From contig NZ_CP036264.1 of NCBI RefSeq assembly GCF_008035925.1, positions 7,783,641-7,847,640 of the forward strand: DNA of 64,000 nt. The letters run 5' to 3'. Below the pieces are notes generated by a model. The model did no database searches. It was not told the DNA's origin and saw only the letters and a list, made by a program, of their open reading frames with translations. Source of the DNA: Stieleria maiorica (GTDB lineage Bacteria > Planctomycetota > Planctomycetia > Pirellulales > Pirellulaceae). Both the position numbers and the translations under genes were made by a program. Of the stretch, positions 25,058-34,378 are shown one piece after another (the first letter of the stretch is position 1; each line of letters starts with the position of its first letter).

Positions 25058-26212
25058 TCACTGATTGAACGCCATTTCAATCGTTTCGCTTGAGCCGATC
25101 GAACCCAATGCTCCCCAAAGCCCATAGGGGCTGGATGCTCCGATGTTGTTGTGGTTCTTCGAGACACTCTCGGCTTGCCGATTGCCCGCCTCGATGGAGT
25201 CGGTGATGAATTGAACCGAACCGTCCGCGAACAGCGCATGCGCTCCGCCTTGGTGATGGCTTGATGCACTGAAGATCCCCGACTGCCAGGCCGTGCCCCA
25301 CTGCATGGCGCAGGTCGGAGAGTTCGGAGGCAGGACGGTGTTCATGCCCGAGATCATCAGGTGGTAATTCCACCATCGTCCGCCGCGCGAGGTTCCGCCG
25401 CTGTCCCAAAGCTGAACGCCTTGCTCAAAGAACTGGGGGCGATCGGGATCAACAAGACTGGTGCAGACGGACGTGTCCCTGCCCATCGAGTCGTCGTTTG
25501 AAAACTGGTCGCGGTGGACGACCGAGCCGCCGATGTGGCGGTCGCCCAGGTTGGTCATGATTTCAGCCAGTGCGATCGTGTTGGACAATCCGTCAAGAAC
25601 ATCACGGAACTTGCGAGGCCGTTCTCGCATGAACATCCCGCGATAGACGCCACGGTCGTGGTATTGGTTTGACGGCGGGTAACCGACTCGCAAGATGGCG
25701 TCTCCGTGACAGAATGCATAGTTCGTCATGCCGGTACCGAGGGGCGAGACGCCAGGATCAGACGGACACCGCATCGTCGGGATTTCCGTTTGGAACGGGT
25801 CATACTCGTTCAGGTCCACCCAGGGATAAGGCCCAAAAGGTGGCCAGGCACCGTTGGGCATGACCCGGCCGCCGCTTGGCGTTTCGCCCGCTTCTGGCAT
25901 CAACGGATTCGACATCATGTCCCACACGGCCTGCTGTTCGAGAAACGGAAGCAGACCGACGTTGGGCGACAACTGGTAGCGTGAGTTGTCCCAAGGCCCG
26001 GTCCCATTGGGCAAGAGTTGCTTGAACGTCGCATGATAATTGTGCAGCGCGATGCCGATCTGTTTGAAGTTGTTGCCGCACGACATTCGGCGCGCCGCTT
26101 CCCGAGCCGCTTGGACCGCTGGAAGCAACAGCCCGACAAGGATTCCAATAATTGCAATGACAACCAGCAGTTCCACTAGCGTGAATGCGGCGCGACTTGG
26201 ACGAGTTCGCAT
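25058..26212 (-). CDS. DUF1559 pilin-like protein
   Basis: From the ATG at 26212 (MRTRPSR) the product has 384 residues; an in-frame ATG four codons earlier is also possible. The N-terminus has a type IV pilin-like methylation signal, [34 protein letters not shown]. It is followed by [19 protein letters not shown] and the C-terminal [12 protein letters not shown], the defining pieces of DUF1559 (SBP_bac_10-type) proteins, which are massively expanded in planctomycetes. Probably exported and assembled or surface-exposed; its role is unknown. Divergent from the FAD oxidoreductase. Confidence 0.95.
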   Translation of the reverse strand: MRTRPSRAAFTLVELLVVIAIIGILVGLLLPAVQAAREAARRMSCGNNFKQIGIALHNYHATFKQLLPNGTGPWDNSRYQLSPNVGLLPFLEQQAVWDMMSNPLMPEAGETPSGGRVMPNGAWPPFGPYPWVDLNEYDPFQTEIPTMRCPSDPGVSPLGTGMTNYAFCHGDAILRVGYPPSNQYHDRGVYRGMFMRERPRKFRDVLDGLSNTIALAEIMTNLGDRHIGGSVVHRDQFSNDDSMGRDTSVCTSLVDPDRPQFFEQGVQLWDSGGTSRGGRWWNYHLMISGMNTVLPPNSPTCAMQWGTAWQSGIFSASSHHQGGAHALFADGSVQFITDSIEAGNRQAESVSKNHNNIGASSPYGLWGALGSIGSSETIEMAFNQ

Positions 26213-26525
26213 GTGTTTCACCACCCTGTAAGAGTTAAAAAAGTCGGCCGAATTTTGATAGTGCCGACGAACGAGAAGTGGTGCTTGAAGAGCGTTGCGG
26301 TCCGCTTATTGGACAACAATCTGAGGAAAAGATGAAAAATTGGCTAAATTCGATTCTTTTCTGTCCAAAAACACGCGGCTCCGGCTCTTTGATGACTGCT
26401 TTCGTACCGAACGGTACTTCTTCCTGCCAAAGCTCATGCAGCGAAACCCGCGATCCGATCTGGCGCGGGGGAAACAGCGAATACCCGTGGAGATTGTTTT
26501 GACCAACCAAAAAACTGGCCGACCA
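26213..26525. promoter_or_regulatory. divergent upstream region of the DUF1559 and oxidoreductase genes
   Basis: About 310 bases between genes pointing away from each other. The oxidoreductase frame is open far upstream of 26526, but the composition there is not protein-like. No operator or sigma-factor motif could be assigned; an ECF-type promoter for the cluster could lie here (inference). Confidence 0.35.
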
Positions 26526-28370
26526 ATGACTCAAAATCGACGTCAATTCCTGCGTGTTGTTGGGGGCGTCGGAATTGTTTCTGCCGTCGCCCCGGGCTAT
26601 GTCGTTGCCCCCGGCCGTGTCGTCGCGTTGGGCAATGATTACTCGCGTGGGGTTCTGATCGAGGCGAGTGCGTTCGCAAATCCCGGCGGCTGGAAACTCG
26701 ATACGCAACATTATCAACAGATGGGCGGTTGTTACCTGCTCGCCCACGGCATGGGGAAGCCGGTCGACAACGCCTCGACGATGGTCCAGGTCGATCAACC
26801 GGGGACGTGGCATGTTTGGGTGCGAACCAGGAACTGGTGCCCCGGCGATTGGGAGTCCCCCGGCCGATTTCAAGTCCGCATCGACGGCGACCAACTTGCC
26901 GCCACCTTCGGCACGGAGCGTCGCGAGTGGCACTGGCAATCCGGTGGAACGGTCGAGATCAAGAAAGCGGGTGCGATCGAGGTCCGGCTTGAAGACTTGA
27001 CGGGTTTTGATGGACGGTGCGATGCGATCTTCCTTTCCAAAGACCCCAGTCCTCGACTGCCGAACGAGGATCTGGTCGATCTCGCCAGCTGGAAAGACGA
27101 ACTGTCCGGCAGGTCTAATCTGCAGATCACCGAGGAAAGTTACGACCTGGTTGTGGTCGGTGGCGGCATGTCGGGATGCGGCGCCGTTCTGGCGGCCCGA
27201 TCGCAAGGATTGAAGGTTGCGCTGATCCAGGACCGTCCACTGCTGGGCGGAAACGCGAGCGAAGAGATTCGCGTTCACACCCTTGGGATTCACGGGCCGA
27301 GTTCTGGGATCCTGAATCGAATCGACACCGAGCACTATCCCAACGGAAGTGATCTTGCGGCGGTGGATCAAAAAAAGCGTGAACGCGAGATGGCCGAATC
27401 GGGCGCGGAGATTTTCGCCGGTCACGTCGCATGTGGGCTTTCCAAGAACGCCGACCGCATCCAAAGCGTGGAGGCAAGAGACGTGCGGACAGGCATCATC
27501 CGCCGGTTTCTCGCTCCCGTTTTCATTGACGCGACCGGGGACGGCTGGCTGGGTTACTGGGCGGGGGCGGATTACCGCGAGGGCCGTGAATCGCACCAAG
27601 AATTCGGGGAGCGATGGGACAAGCACGGAGACCTGTGGAGCCCCACCGTCGCGGACAACCGTGTGATGGGAGCCTCCGTACTTTGGAACGCAGAGAAAAC
27701 GAACCGCCGCGAAGATTTCCCCCCGGTCCCCTGGGCGCTTCCCGTCGCGAAAGATCACGAGGCGACCGCCGGCGAATGGTACTGGGAGTACTCCGACAAC
27801 GATCTGGATCAGGTCAAAGACGCCGAACAGATTCGAGACCACATGTTGCGAGCCATCTACGGATCGTTCTCCAACGCCAAACAGCACCCCAAGAACGCGA
27901 CGTGGCGTCTGCAGTGGGTGGCACACGTCGCCGGAAAGCGAGAATCACGGCGTTTGATGGGCGATTACATCTACACCATGAAGGATGCCAGCGAGCGACG
28001 CACGTTCCACGATGCCGTCGTCGTCGAAAAAAGAGAAATCGACAGCCACTACCAGCGGGTGCTGAAAGGCGAGTCCGTTGATTTCCTTTCGACCGCATTG
28101 TTTTATAAAACAGGCGGCGAGTACTTCATTCCGTTTCGGTGTCTGTACTCCAAGGACATCGCAAATCTGATGATGGCGGGGCGGTGCTTTAGTTGTTCGC
28201 ACATCGGTCTGGCGGGACCACGCGTCATGAACACCTGCGGTCAGATGGGAGTCGCGACGGGATACGCGGCTGCGCTTTGCAAGAAGCACGAGGTGGCACC
28301 CAGGGGAGTGGGGCAGCAGCACATTGATGAATTGAGGACGCTGATCGGATTTGAGGCTGCTTCGACGTGA
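26526..28370 (+). CDS. secreted FAD-dependent oxidoreductase with Tat-type signal
   Basis: From the ATG at 26526 the product has 614 residues. The start MTQNRRQFLRVVGGVG is a twin-arginine signal. Residues about 30-180 form a beta-rich region (GTWHVWVRTRNWCPGDWESPGRFQVRIDGDQL) resembling a carbohydrate-binding or accessory domain. The FAD-binding GGGMSGCGA (about residues 213-221) is followed by LLGGNASEEIR, DATGDGWLGYWAGADYREG, and the C-terminal FSCSHIGLAGPRVMNTCGQMGVATGYAAALC typical of the FAD_oxidored (PF12831-type) family. Acts outside the cytoplasm on an unknown substrate. It overlaps the next gene by one to four bases. Confidence 0.88.
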   Translation: MTQNRRQFLRVVGGVGIVSAVAPGYVVAPGRVVALGNDYSRGVLIEASAFANPGGWKLDTQHYQQMGGCYLLAHGMGKPVDNASTMVQVDQPGTWHVWVRTRNWCPGDWESPGRFQVRIDGDQLAATFGTERREWHWQSGGTVEIKKAGAIEVRLEDLTGFDGRCDAIFLSKDPSPRLPNEDLVDLASWKDELSGRSNLQITEESYDLVVVGGGMSGCGAVLAARSQGLKVALIQDRPLLGGNASEEIRVHTLGIHGPSSGILNRIDTEHYPNGSDLAAVDQKKREREMAESGAEIFAGHVACGLSKNADRIQSVEARDVRTGIIRRFLAPVFIDATGDGWLGYWAGADYREGRESHQEFGERWDKHGDLWSPTVADNRVMGASVLWNAEKTNRREDFPPVPWALPVAKDHEATAGEWYWEYSDNDLDQVKDAEQIRDHMLRAIYGSFSNAKQHPKNATWRLQWVAHVAGKRESRRLMGDYIYTMKDASERRTFHDAVVVEKREIDSHYQRVLKGESVDFLSTALFYKTGGEYFIPFRCLYSKDIANLMMAGRCFSCSHIGLAGPRVMNTCGQMGVATGYAAALCKKHEVAPRGVGQQHIDELRTLIGFEAAST

Positions 28371-29359
28371 TGCGTCACGTGATCAACATCGGCTTGCTGT
28401 GTGCGTTTGCGACGTTACTGTCGACGGGCGTGATGGCGTTTGCACTGCCGTTCTCGATCGCCACAACACGAGTCCACGTTTTCTCCGGGCTGGTGGTTTC
28501 GGTGTTGGTTGCTTGTCACCTCGGATCGCGAGTTGCCTATTTCAAGAACGTACTTGCCGCGCGAATCCGCGGACTGTCCTATCCGACGCTTGCCGTTGTC
28601 GTTGCGTTGTCGGCGGGATTGGCTTGGGCGTCCCTGTGGGGATGGCAGCCGATCTCGTGGCTGATGAACCAAAGCTACGAAGCACGCCATCGAGAGATCA
28701 TTTTCCGGTCGTCGTCGCTTGTCGGTTTCGGGCGTCCCTCACCGCACAGCAGGGTGATTGTTCGCACGACCAAGGACGCTGGTGGACCAGAGTTGGCTGT
28801 CCTGCTGAACTTTCGTGAAACCGTCTCGGGCGTTCCCTCGGTGGCTGTTTGGGCAGAGTCGACCACGGGGACGATGATCGAAACATTGTTCCTGGAGGAC
28901 CGACTTGCCTACAGTGAAAAACCTGATTGGCTTGGTGGAGCACGGGGGCGAAACGAGATCCTGCCGATCTGGCGACACAAGTACACCGCCGTCACCGGAG
29001 TGGATCCGAACGGCGAGGTCGATGCTGTCAGCGGAGCGACGGAGAACCACACGTTTGCACTGGATGAGCATCTGGAATACGGAAAAGGAAATCGATTCGT
29101 GTTATGTGTGGAGATCAATGCACCGGCCGACCCCAACGGTGATTGGACCGACTCGCAACTGGGCCAGCCATCGCTCCTCTACACCGCTCTGGTGGACGTG
29201 GATCGCGACAGTCCCCATGCGTTGTTGGAGTTGACAGGCCATGGCGGCGGAGCGACCGAGGACGGAAACGTGCAATACGACCTTGAATCCATCACCACCG
29301 CAAAAGGCATGGCAGATCTGTTTCTGGTGAAGCTTGATCGAGAACCCGATGTCCGTTGA
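28367..29359 (+). CDS. DUF4405/DUF2271-like membrane protein
   Basis: A 330-residue protein. The first ~105 residues contain three to four membrane helices with histidines placed as in DUF4405/cytochrome-b-like proteins (TRVHVFSGLVVSVLVACH). The periplasmic part contains ETLFLEDRLAYSEKPDWL, LPIWRHKYTAVTG, DAVSGAT and YGKGNRFVLCVEINAPADPN, the arrangement of DUF2271 proteins. Start is GTG 28367 or ATG 28370; both overlap the oxidoreductase stop, implying translational coupling. Haem ligation could supply electrons to or from the upstream flavoprotein (inference). Confidence 0.75.
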   Translation: MMRHVINIGLLCAFATLLSTGVMAFALPFSIATTRVHVFSGLVVSVLVACHLGSRVAYFKNVLAARIRGLSYPTLAVVVALSAGLAWASLWGWQPISWLMNQSYEARHREIIFRSSSLVGFGRPSPHSRVIVRTTKDAGGPELAVLLNFRETVSGVPSVAVWAESTTGTMIETLFLEDRLAYSEKPDWLGGARGRNEILPIWRHKYTAVTGVDPNGEVDAVSGATENHTFALDEHLEYGKGNRFVLCVEINAPADPNGDWTDSQLGQPSLLYTALVDVDRDSPHALLELTGHGGGATEDGNVQYDLESITTAKGMADLFLVKLDREPDVR

Positions 29360-29444
29360 ATATTGTCACGTCGGTTCGATCGGGCGTTCAACGCTACCCC
29401 GAGCGGCCGTGATATCAGTGTCCTTCCCTTTGCACTAAGATTCA

Positions 29445-29999
29445 ATGCAACACTCTCCTCCAGAACATGTCGTGATGAAAGCGGGCGAAGAACACTCCTC
29501 CGAATTCGTGCAGCTCCTCACGGAGCACCAACGAAATCTGTTCACGTACATCCATTCGTTGCTGCTGAACAAGGAAGATGTTGAGGAGGTGCTCCAGGAA
29601 ACCAATCTCGTTTTGTGGCGTGAGTCGAGCAATTTCGAAATCGGGACCAATTTCCGAGCCTGGGCCTGCACGGTGGCGTTGAACCAAGTGCGGGCGTTCA
29701 TCAAGCGAAGGAAACGACATCCGGTTCTGTTCGAGGAAGAGACGATTTCGGCGATTGCCCGCCGCCAGGAAGAGAATTCGGCCCATCTCGATCGACGCGC
29801 CGACGCACTGGCGGGTTGCGTTACCAAACTTTCAAAACGTAAGAGAGTGATTTTGGATCAGCGTTACGGGCAGGGGCAGACGGTGGAGGAGATGGCGCAA
29901 GAATATGGGCTGACTCCCGCCGGGGTCTATAAAATGTTAAGCCGCATCCGCACAGCGCTTCACCTGTGCGTCAACCAGTCACTTTCAGTCAAGAGCTGA
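29445..29999 (+). CDS. ECF sigma factor (planctomycete/verrucomicrobial type)
   Basis: A 184-residue protein with region 2 (SEFVQLLTEHQRNLFTYIHSLLLNKEDVEEVLQETNLVLWRES) and region 4 (LSKRKRVILDQRYGQGQTVEEMAQEYGLTPAGVYKMLSRIRTALHLCV). The pattern EEVLQETNLVLW is characteristic of the sigma-70 family sometimes called Rhodopirellula/Verrucomicrobium type. It is followed 8 bases downstream by a FecR-domain membrane protein, its likely regulatory partner. Targets could include the DUF1559 and oxidoreductase genes of this cluster (inference). Confidence 0.93.
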   Translation: MQHSPPEHVVMKAGEEHSSEFVQLLTEHQRNLFTYIHSLLLNKEDVEEVLQETNLVLWRESSNFEIGTNFRAWACTVALNQVRAFIKRRKRHPVLFEEETISAIARRQEENSAHLDRRADALAGCVTKLSKRKRVILDQRYGQGQTVEEMAQEYGLTPAGVYKMLSRIRTALHLCVNQSLSVKS

Positions 30000-30007
30000 G
30001 CAGAATC

Positions 30008-31420
30008 ATGAGTGATCAAGAACGATACAAACGCCTGCGTGATGCGTGCCTGGATGGTTCGGCGACGGAGGCGGAAATGAAGCAGTTCAGCGAGCTGCTT
30101 TCCACGTCGGAGGAGTTTCTGGACGATTACCTGGAGCATGCCCAGCAAGACGCGACGCTGCAGTGGTATGGATTTTCGAAACATCTTGTTCAGAGCGACG
30201 ATCCGATTGAATCTCCGCGGATTTGGCGCGGCAACCGACTTGCGATTGCCCTTGCTGCTTCGCTGTTGCTGATTTTGACGACGGCCTGGGTGTATCGGTC
30301 GACCAGTTCGCCGGTTGCGGTGGCAAGGATTGAGAGTGCGAGCAATTGCAAGTGGGGGATGAGTACGGTGCCCACGTCATTCGATTCGGATTTACCGGCG
30401 GGGCGACTCCGGCTGATTTCGGGAGTTGCGAAGCTGAAATTTCCCAACGTGTCTGTCACGCTTGAGGGGCCGGTGGACATGGAGATCTTGTCGCGTGACC
30501 GCTGCCGGCTTCATTCCGGCCGCGTTGTCGGCTGGGTTGAGCCGGGTGGGGAAGGGTTTGTTGTTGAAACCCCGTGTGCGGAAATCGTCGATCGTGGCAC
30601 GAAGTTTGGTGTCACGGTCAGTGACAGCGGCAATGCCCAACTGGATGTGATCGACGGCAAGGTCGACATACGGCATCTGAGCACGGGGCGTACGATCACC
30701 GCAAGAGGAGCGAGCAGCATCCAAGCAACCCAGCAAGAGATTGAAGTTGTTGGAAACAAGGTTCGCCCAAATCAAACTCCTGAAGCCAGTGCTTCTCCTC
30801 GTCGAGTTTCCTACATCAGCACCTCCGATGGCGTCGGGGACGAGGCGTACATCACACAAGGGGAACAGTTGGAAGGAAACGATTTTCCTCGTCCCGACAA
30901 CACCTTGCTCGTCAAGCACGCTGACGGCGAGCCGCATTGGGAGCGGAAGACGATCCTGCGGTTTGATCTGTCAAAACTGGATGACGCAGAGATTCTGCAC
31001 GCACACTTGCGACTGGACGGAGTAGCGACGGGGATGGGGTACGCGTCGCTTGTGCCTGATGCCACGTTCGCGATCTACGGACTCTTGGAGGAGTACGAAA
31101 CGAATTGGGATTCCGACACCCTTTCCTGGGAGCTGTTTGATGGCGTTTATAAAGACTCCGACGAACTGGATGACGAAAAGGTTGTCTTGCTCGGTCATCT
31201 CCTGATCCCTCAGTCGCAACCAGAGGGTCGGTTTATCTTGGATGACCCGCGTCTGGCCCGCTTTCTTGTGCAAGATTCCGATTCGACAGTGACACTGATC
31301 GTCGAGCGAATCACGTCAGGAACAGCGGGGCCGAGCTACGTGCACGGTTTCGCGAGCAGAACTCACCCGACTGCCAGCCCTCCGACGCTTCGTGTCGAAA
31401 CGAATCGCACTGCGAATTAA
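30008..31420 (+). CDS. FecR-domain / DNRLRE-domain membrane protein
   Basis: From the ATG at 30008 the product has 470 residues. The N-terminal ~70 residues are a cytoplasmic helical region (anti-sigma-like), followed by one transmembrane helix (LAIALAASLLLILTTAWVY). A FecR domain includes LISGVAKLKFPNVSVTLEGPVDMEI, RVVGWVEPGGEGFVVETPCAEIVDRGTKFGV and LDVIDGKVDI. The C-terminal ~190 residues (DNTLLVKHAD...KTILRFDLSKLDDAEILHAHLRLDGVA) match DNRLRE-type modules seen in secreted proteins. Likely the signalling partner of the sigma factor just upstream. Confidence 0.9.
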   Translation: MSDQERYKRLRDACLDGSATEAEMKQFSELLSTSEEFLDDYLEHAQQDATLQWYGFSKHLVQSDDPIESPRIWRGNRLAIALAASLLLILTTAWVYRSTSSPVAVARIESASNCKWGMSTVPTSFDSDLPAGRLRLISGVAKLKFPNVSVTLEGPVDMEILSRDRCRLHSGRVVGWVEPGGEGFVVETPCAEIVDRGTKFGVTVSDSGNAQLDVIDGKVDIRHLSTGRTITARGASSIQATQQEIEVVGNKVRPNQTPEASASPRRVSYISTSDGVGDEAYITQGEQLEGNDFPRPDNTLLVKHADGEPHWERKTILRFDLSKLDDAEILHAHLRLDGVATGMGYASLVPDATFAIYGLLEEYETNWDSDTLSWELFDGVYKDSDELDDEKVVLLGHLLIPQSQPEGRFILDDPRLARFLVQDSDSTVTLIVERITSGTAGPSYVHGFASRTHPTASPPTLRVETNRTAN

Positions 31421-31508
31421 ATCGTTAGACGCTACGATGGTTGATCTGCGGTCGACTGTGATTGGAGAACCCGTTTGAGTTTAACCCGCACGTAGTAGCG
31501 TAGATTCG

Positions 31509-31949
31509 ATGACCTGCGTCTGGAGCATTCGAGGACTGGAAATTGATGGACAAGTAAGTGAATGGGGGCAATGGATCGGCGACACTCGGGTTGCGATCGC
31601 GACACTTCCGGCCAATCTGGGAAGTAATGAATCGGCCGAGGGCCGGTATGAAAGCTCTGCCGTCGGACTTGCCGAGGCCTGGGACGGGTTCGTTGTCCTG
31701 AGTGAGCCGATCGAGAGTGCTGGGGTCGAAGGCCGACACCAGATCATTAACACCGGTCCGATTATTTTCCGGCGACATTTCTACATTGTCAATGAAGTTG
31801 CCTTGATCGCTGTTGCCTCCTATCCAGAACACGATCACGATGAATCTGTCGTCGAGCACTTCTTGTCTCGGTTCGAGTTGCTTCGGGATGGTGATCCCGT
31901 CGCACCGCTTGATCCAGGAGACACTCTCAATTCACGAGAACTCGAATGA
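31509..31949 (+). CDS. hypothetical protein, 146 aa
   Basis: A soluble protein (MTCVWSIRGLEIDGQVSEWGQWIGDTRVAIATLP...FELLRDGDPVAPLDPGDTL) with alternating beta-type segments and no signal peptide. No family is recognised. It is isolated between the FecR gene and another small hypothetical gene on the same strand. Confidence 0.6.
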   Translation: MTCVWSIRGLEIDGQVSEWGQWIGDTRVAIATLPANLGSNESAEGRYESSAVGLAEAWDGFVVLSEPIESAGVEGRHQIINTGPIIFRRHFYIVNEVALIAVASYPEHDHDESVVEHFLSRFELLRDGDPVAPLDPGDTLNSRELE

Positions 31950-32020
31950 TCCGGCAATTCAGCATTCGGCACCTGATCATTGCGACAACGGCGGCGGCAT
32001 TGTTCAGATAAAATACGTCC

Positions 32021-32467
32021 ATGCCGTCCGAGAACAACAACGACAATTCCAACTCATTTCTGCGGGTTCGATCACCGAAGCTGGGCGTGATGCCCGGTGA
32101 GGAGGAGGAACTTGTCAATGAGGGCATGTATGGAAAGGCTTTCGCACTGTATTTGCGAGATGCGTTGGGTCGGAAGGGATGCCAGGCAACGCAAGTCGTG
32201 TGCGAAGATTGGGGGTGGTGGGTGACGGTTTCGGGGTTGCCGTTCTCGTGCGGCATCGGGATTTATGGGATGCGAATCGATCATTCGGATGACCTTGATC
32301 TGTGCGTCACCGTACTGACACCTCGTGGAAAGAAATGGAGTTGGAGCCGATTCCGATTCGTCGACACCACTGCGGACGTGGATCGACTGCACGAGGCGAT
32401 TCGTGAGATTTGCGCCGCCGACGACGATGTGACGATCGTCGCCGAGACGCCGGGTTTTCCGCTTTGA
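32021..32467 (+). CDS. hypothetical protein, 148 aa
   Basis: A soluble protein with a low-complexity Asn-rich start (PSENNNDNSNS), then EELVNEGMYGKAFALYLRDALGRKGCQATQVVCEDWGWWVTVSG and a structured C-terminal half. The central GxxxAxxLRDxLxxxGxxxxxVxxEDWGWWVxV pattern resembles small immunity-like or DUF-type proteins, but no family is certain. Confidence 0.6.
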   Translation: MPSENNNDNSNSFLRVRSPKLGVMPGEEEELVNEGMYGKAFALYLRDALGRKGCQATQVVCEDWGWWVTVSGLPFSCGIGIYGMRIDHSDDLDLCVTVLTPRGKKWSWSRFRFVDTTADVDRLHEAIREICAADDDVTIVAETPGFPL

Positions 32468-33034
32468 AAGTCGAAGGGGCTGCGGAGAATGCTGGTGTTC
32501 AGGCTTTAGCCGCCCACGGTCGCTGCGGGGACGTCGATTGCTTTATTTTGTTAGCCCGTAAGGTTGTCTCACGATGCTGAGGAATTCATTCCGCAGCACT
32601 TGCCCAAAGGGCATACACATCCGTAGCCTGGGGTTACGCCCGGATTCGCTGGGGCTCATCCGGTCTTACCCGAGGCTAAGTTGTAGATCGCCGTTGGCGA
32701 ACCGAGCAGAGTGATCTTTGATGACGCACGGAACAATAGGAACTGAATCCATCAGACATACAATCGATGTCCCGAGCAGCGACCGGAAATCACCTAAAGG
32801 CTAGACACCAATGCGTATGCCCGTGTCACTAGTTTGTTGCGCGATCGACTATTCGATGCCGCACGAACCCCAGCGGTTCTTCGTCATGCCTCCCGGCATT
32901 TGGGTCGACGACGTCGATCAGATCATGGACGTCTGGGATGGAAAGATCGGAGCAGGCCGCTGATTGAACGGGTACAATCGGAATGGCAAACGAATCTTTG
33001 CAAATCAATCAACGGCGGACGAATGAGGTGAACC
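32468..33034. other. 567-base gap, no convincing gene
   Basis: The first part (around 32500-32680) has the look of the degenerate intergenic elements of Pirellulaceae (gctttagccgcccacgg; cgtagcctggggttacgccc). A 65-codon frame at 32834-33031 has an Arg-rich arbitrary composition and is not called. The last bases hold the upstream region of the next gene. Confidence 0.4.
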
Positions 33035-33460
33035 ATGAAACGGACGGTGATTGCCGCGGTCATGATCGCGGTTGCTGGAATGTGGTTCGTCATGAACCGG
33101 ACCGCTGCGCAGCAGAGTTCCGAGAATCAACATGCCGAAAAGATTGCGGAGTTGATGCAGCAGCGGCACGATGTTTTGCAGCAGCACTATGAGGTGATTA
33201 AACGTCGTTACGCGGACGGCCGATTTGAGTACGATCAGGTCATTTCGGCGATGGATGCCTTGTTAAAGGCGAAACTTGATCTGGCGAAATCAAAACAGGA
33301 GCGACTCGACATTTGCAAGCAGCGTGTCGACAATCTGCGGTCCTTGGAACAATGGGGCGAATCACGATTGAAAAGTGGTGTGGGAGCCGTGGAGGAAACG
33401 ATGCTGGCGACGGCTGCCAGAATTCAGGCAGAAATCGACTGTCTGCGGGAAGAACAATGA
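33035..33460 (+). CDS. exported coiled-coil protein
   Basis: A 141-residue protein with a signal peptide (MKRTVIAAVMIAVAGMWFVMNRTAAQ) and an almost entirely helical, Gln/Lys/Glu-rich mature part (KIAELMQQRHDVLQQHYEVIKRRYADGRFEYDQVISAMDALLKAKLDLAKSKQERLDICKQRV). The heptad pattern resembles half of a TolC-like helical hairpin, a frequent small-protein type in planctomycetes. Periplasmic, function unknown. Confidence 0.7.
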   Translation: MKRTVIAAVMIAVAGMWFVMNRTAAQQSSENQHAEKIAELMQQRHDVLQQHYEVIKRRYADGRFEYDQVISAMDALLKAKLDLAKSKQERLDICKQRVDNLRSLEQWGESRLKSGVGAVEETMLATAARIQAEIDCLREEQ

Positions 33461-33525
33461 ACGAAACGACTGGAACATTTTGCATGGCGACCCCTGCACC
33501 ATCAACGACAGCAAGGCGATGATCG

Positions 33526-33933
33526 ATGACGAAACGCTGGCGATCCTGGGTTCCGGTCCTGAAAGTACGCGACACCCGCAAGAGCGTCGAATTCTTCTGT
33601 CAACGTGTCGGTTTCACGAAGGATTGGGAACATCAATTCGACGCCGATTTTCCGCTCTACGCGTCGGTCAGCCGCGATGGATTGACGCTCCATCTGAGCG
33701 AACATGGCGAGGAAGCGACCCACGTCACGTTGGTCATTTCCGTGGAAGACGTGGACGCGGCCTATTCAGAACTTTGTAGTAACGGACTCTCACCCGAAGG
33801 TCCGCCTGAGGACCGCCCCTACGATGTGCGTGACTTTGCCTTCACGGACCTGGATGGCCACCGGTTTGTAGTTGCGATGCCGCTGGACAACTTTGACGAG
33901 TCCCCGGGCCGCACCAATGCAGATGAAGAATGA
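33526..33933 (+). CDS. glyoxalase/bleomycin-resistance-superfamily protein
   Basis: A 135-residue VOC-fold protein: WVPVLKVRDTRKSVEFFCQRVGFTKDWEHQFDADFPLYASVSRDGLTLHLSEHG gives the first beta-alpha-beta-beta-beta unit, and FAFTDLDGHRFVVAMPL the last. The HLSEHG and DLDGH segments correspond to those that confer antibiotic binding in bleomycin-resistance-like members, but the substrate is not evident here. It overlaps the next gene's 5' end. Confidence 0.85.
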   Translation: MTKRWRSWVPVLKVRDTRKSVEFFCQRVGFTKDWEHQFDADFPLYASVSRDGLTLHLSEHGEEATHVTLVISVEDVDAAYSELCSNGLSPEGPPEDRPYDVRDFAFTDLDGHRFVVAMPLDNFDESPGRTNADEE

Positions 33934-34378
33934 GAAAACGTCGATGGCAACGGGCGATCCTCTCGCAATCGCAGATCAATTTGCTCAGGCACTTGATCGC
34001 GAAAAGTACGCGGTCGCCGAGAGTCTGATTTCCGACCGATGCGAATATCACTGCCGCGGCAGCGTCTACCACGGTCCGGCGGAGATTGTGGCGTCGTACC
34101 AGGGGAACGGAGATGTTGCAAAACAATTTGATGCCGTGGAGTATGAGAGCACCGTTGAACGTGAACTGAACGGGCAAATTCGAGTTCGGTTCGTCGATCA
34201 CCTGACCCATCGCGGGCAGCGGTTGACGTTCCGGTGTGAACAGGTTGTCGAGATCGGCGAGCGTGGAAAGATCGTTCGCATCGAGCACATCGACCTTCCC
34301 GGACAGACGGAGGCTCTCGCGGAGTTTAAGAAGACGGCGTTCGGGCAAACGCCAAAGTCTGAGCGAGAATCTGGCTGA
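33917..34378 (+). CDS. SnoaL-like / NTF2-fold protein
   Basis: From the ATG at 33917 (MQMKNEKTS) the product has 153 residues; MATGDPLA at 33944 is an alternative start. The sequence ADQFAQALDREKYAVAESLISDRCEYHCRGSVYHGPAEIVASYQ is the usual opening of SnoaL-like proteins, followed by the cone-shaped beta sheet (VRFVDHLTHRGQRLTFRCEQVVEIGERGKIVRIEHID). The function is a small-ligand pocket of unknown specificity. It overlaps the glyoxalase gene by 17 bases. Confidence 0.78.
   Translation: MQMKNEKTSMATGDPLAIADQFAQALDREKYAVAESLISDRCEYHCRGSVYHGPAEIVASYQGNGDVAKQFDAVEYESTVERELNGQIRVRFVDHLTHRGQRLTFRCEQVVEIGERGKIVRIEHIDLPGQTEALAEFKKTAFGQTPKSERESG

Noticed and set aside
26235-27926. A 563-codon open frame on the minus strand
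   Set aside because: It lies opposite the FAD oxidoreductase; its translation shows no domain, while the plus strand has a Tat signal and an FAD-binding motif.
32834-33031. A 65-codon plus-strand frame before the coiled-coil gene
   Set aside because: Arg-rich arbitrary composition, no ribosome-binding site and no recognisable fold.
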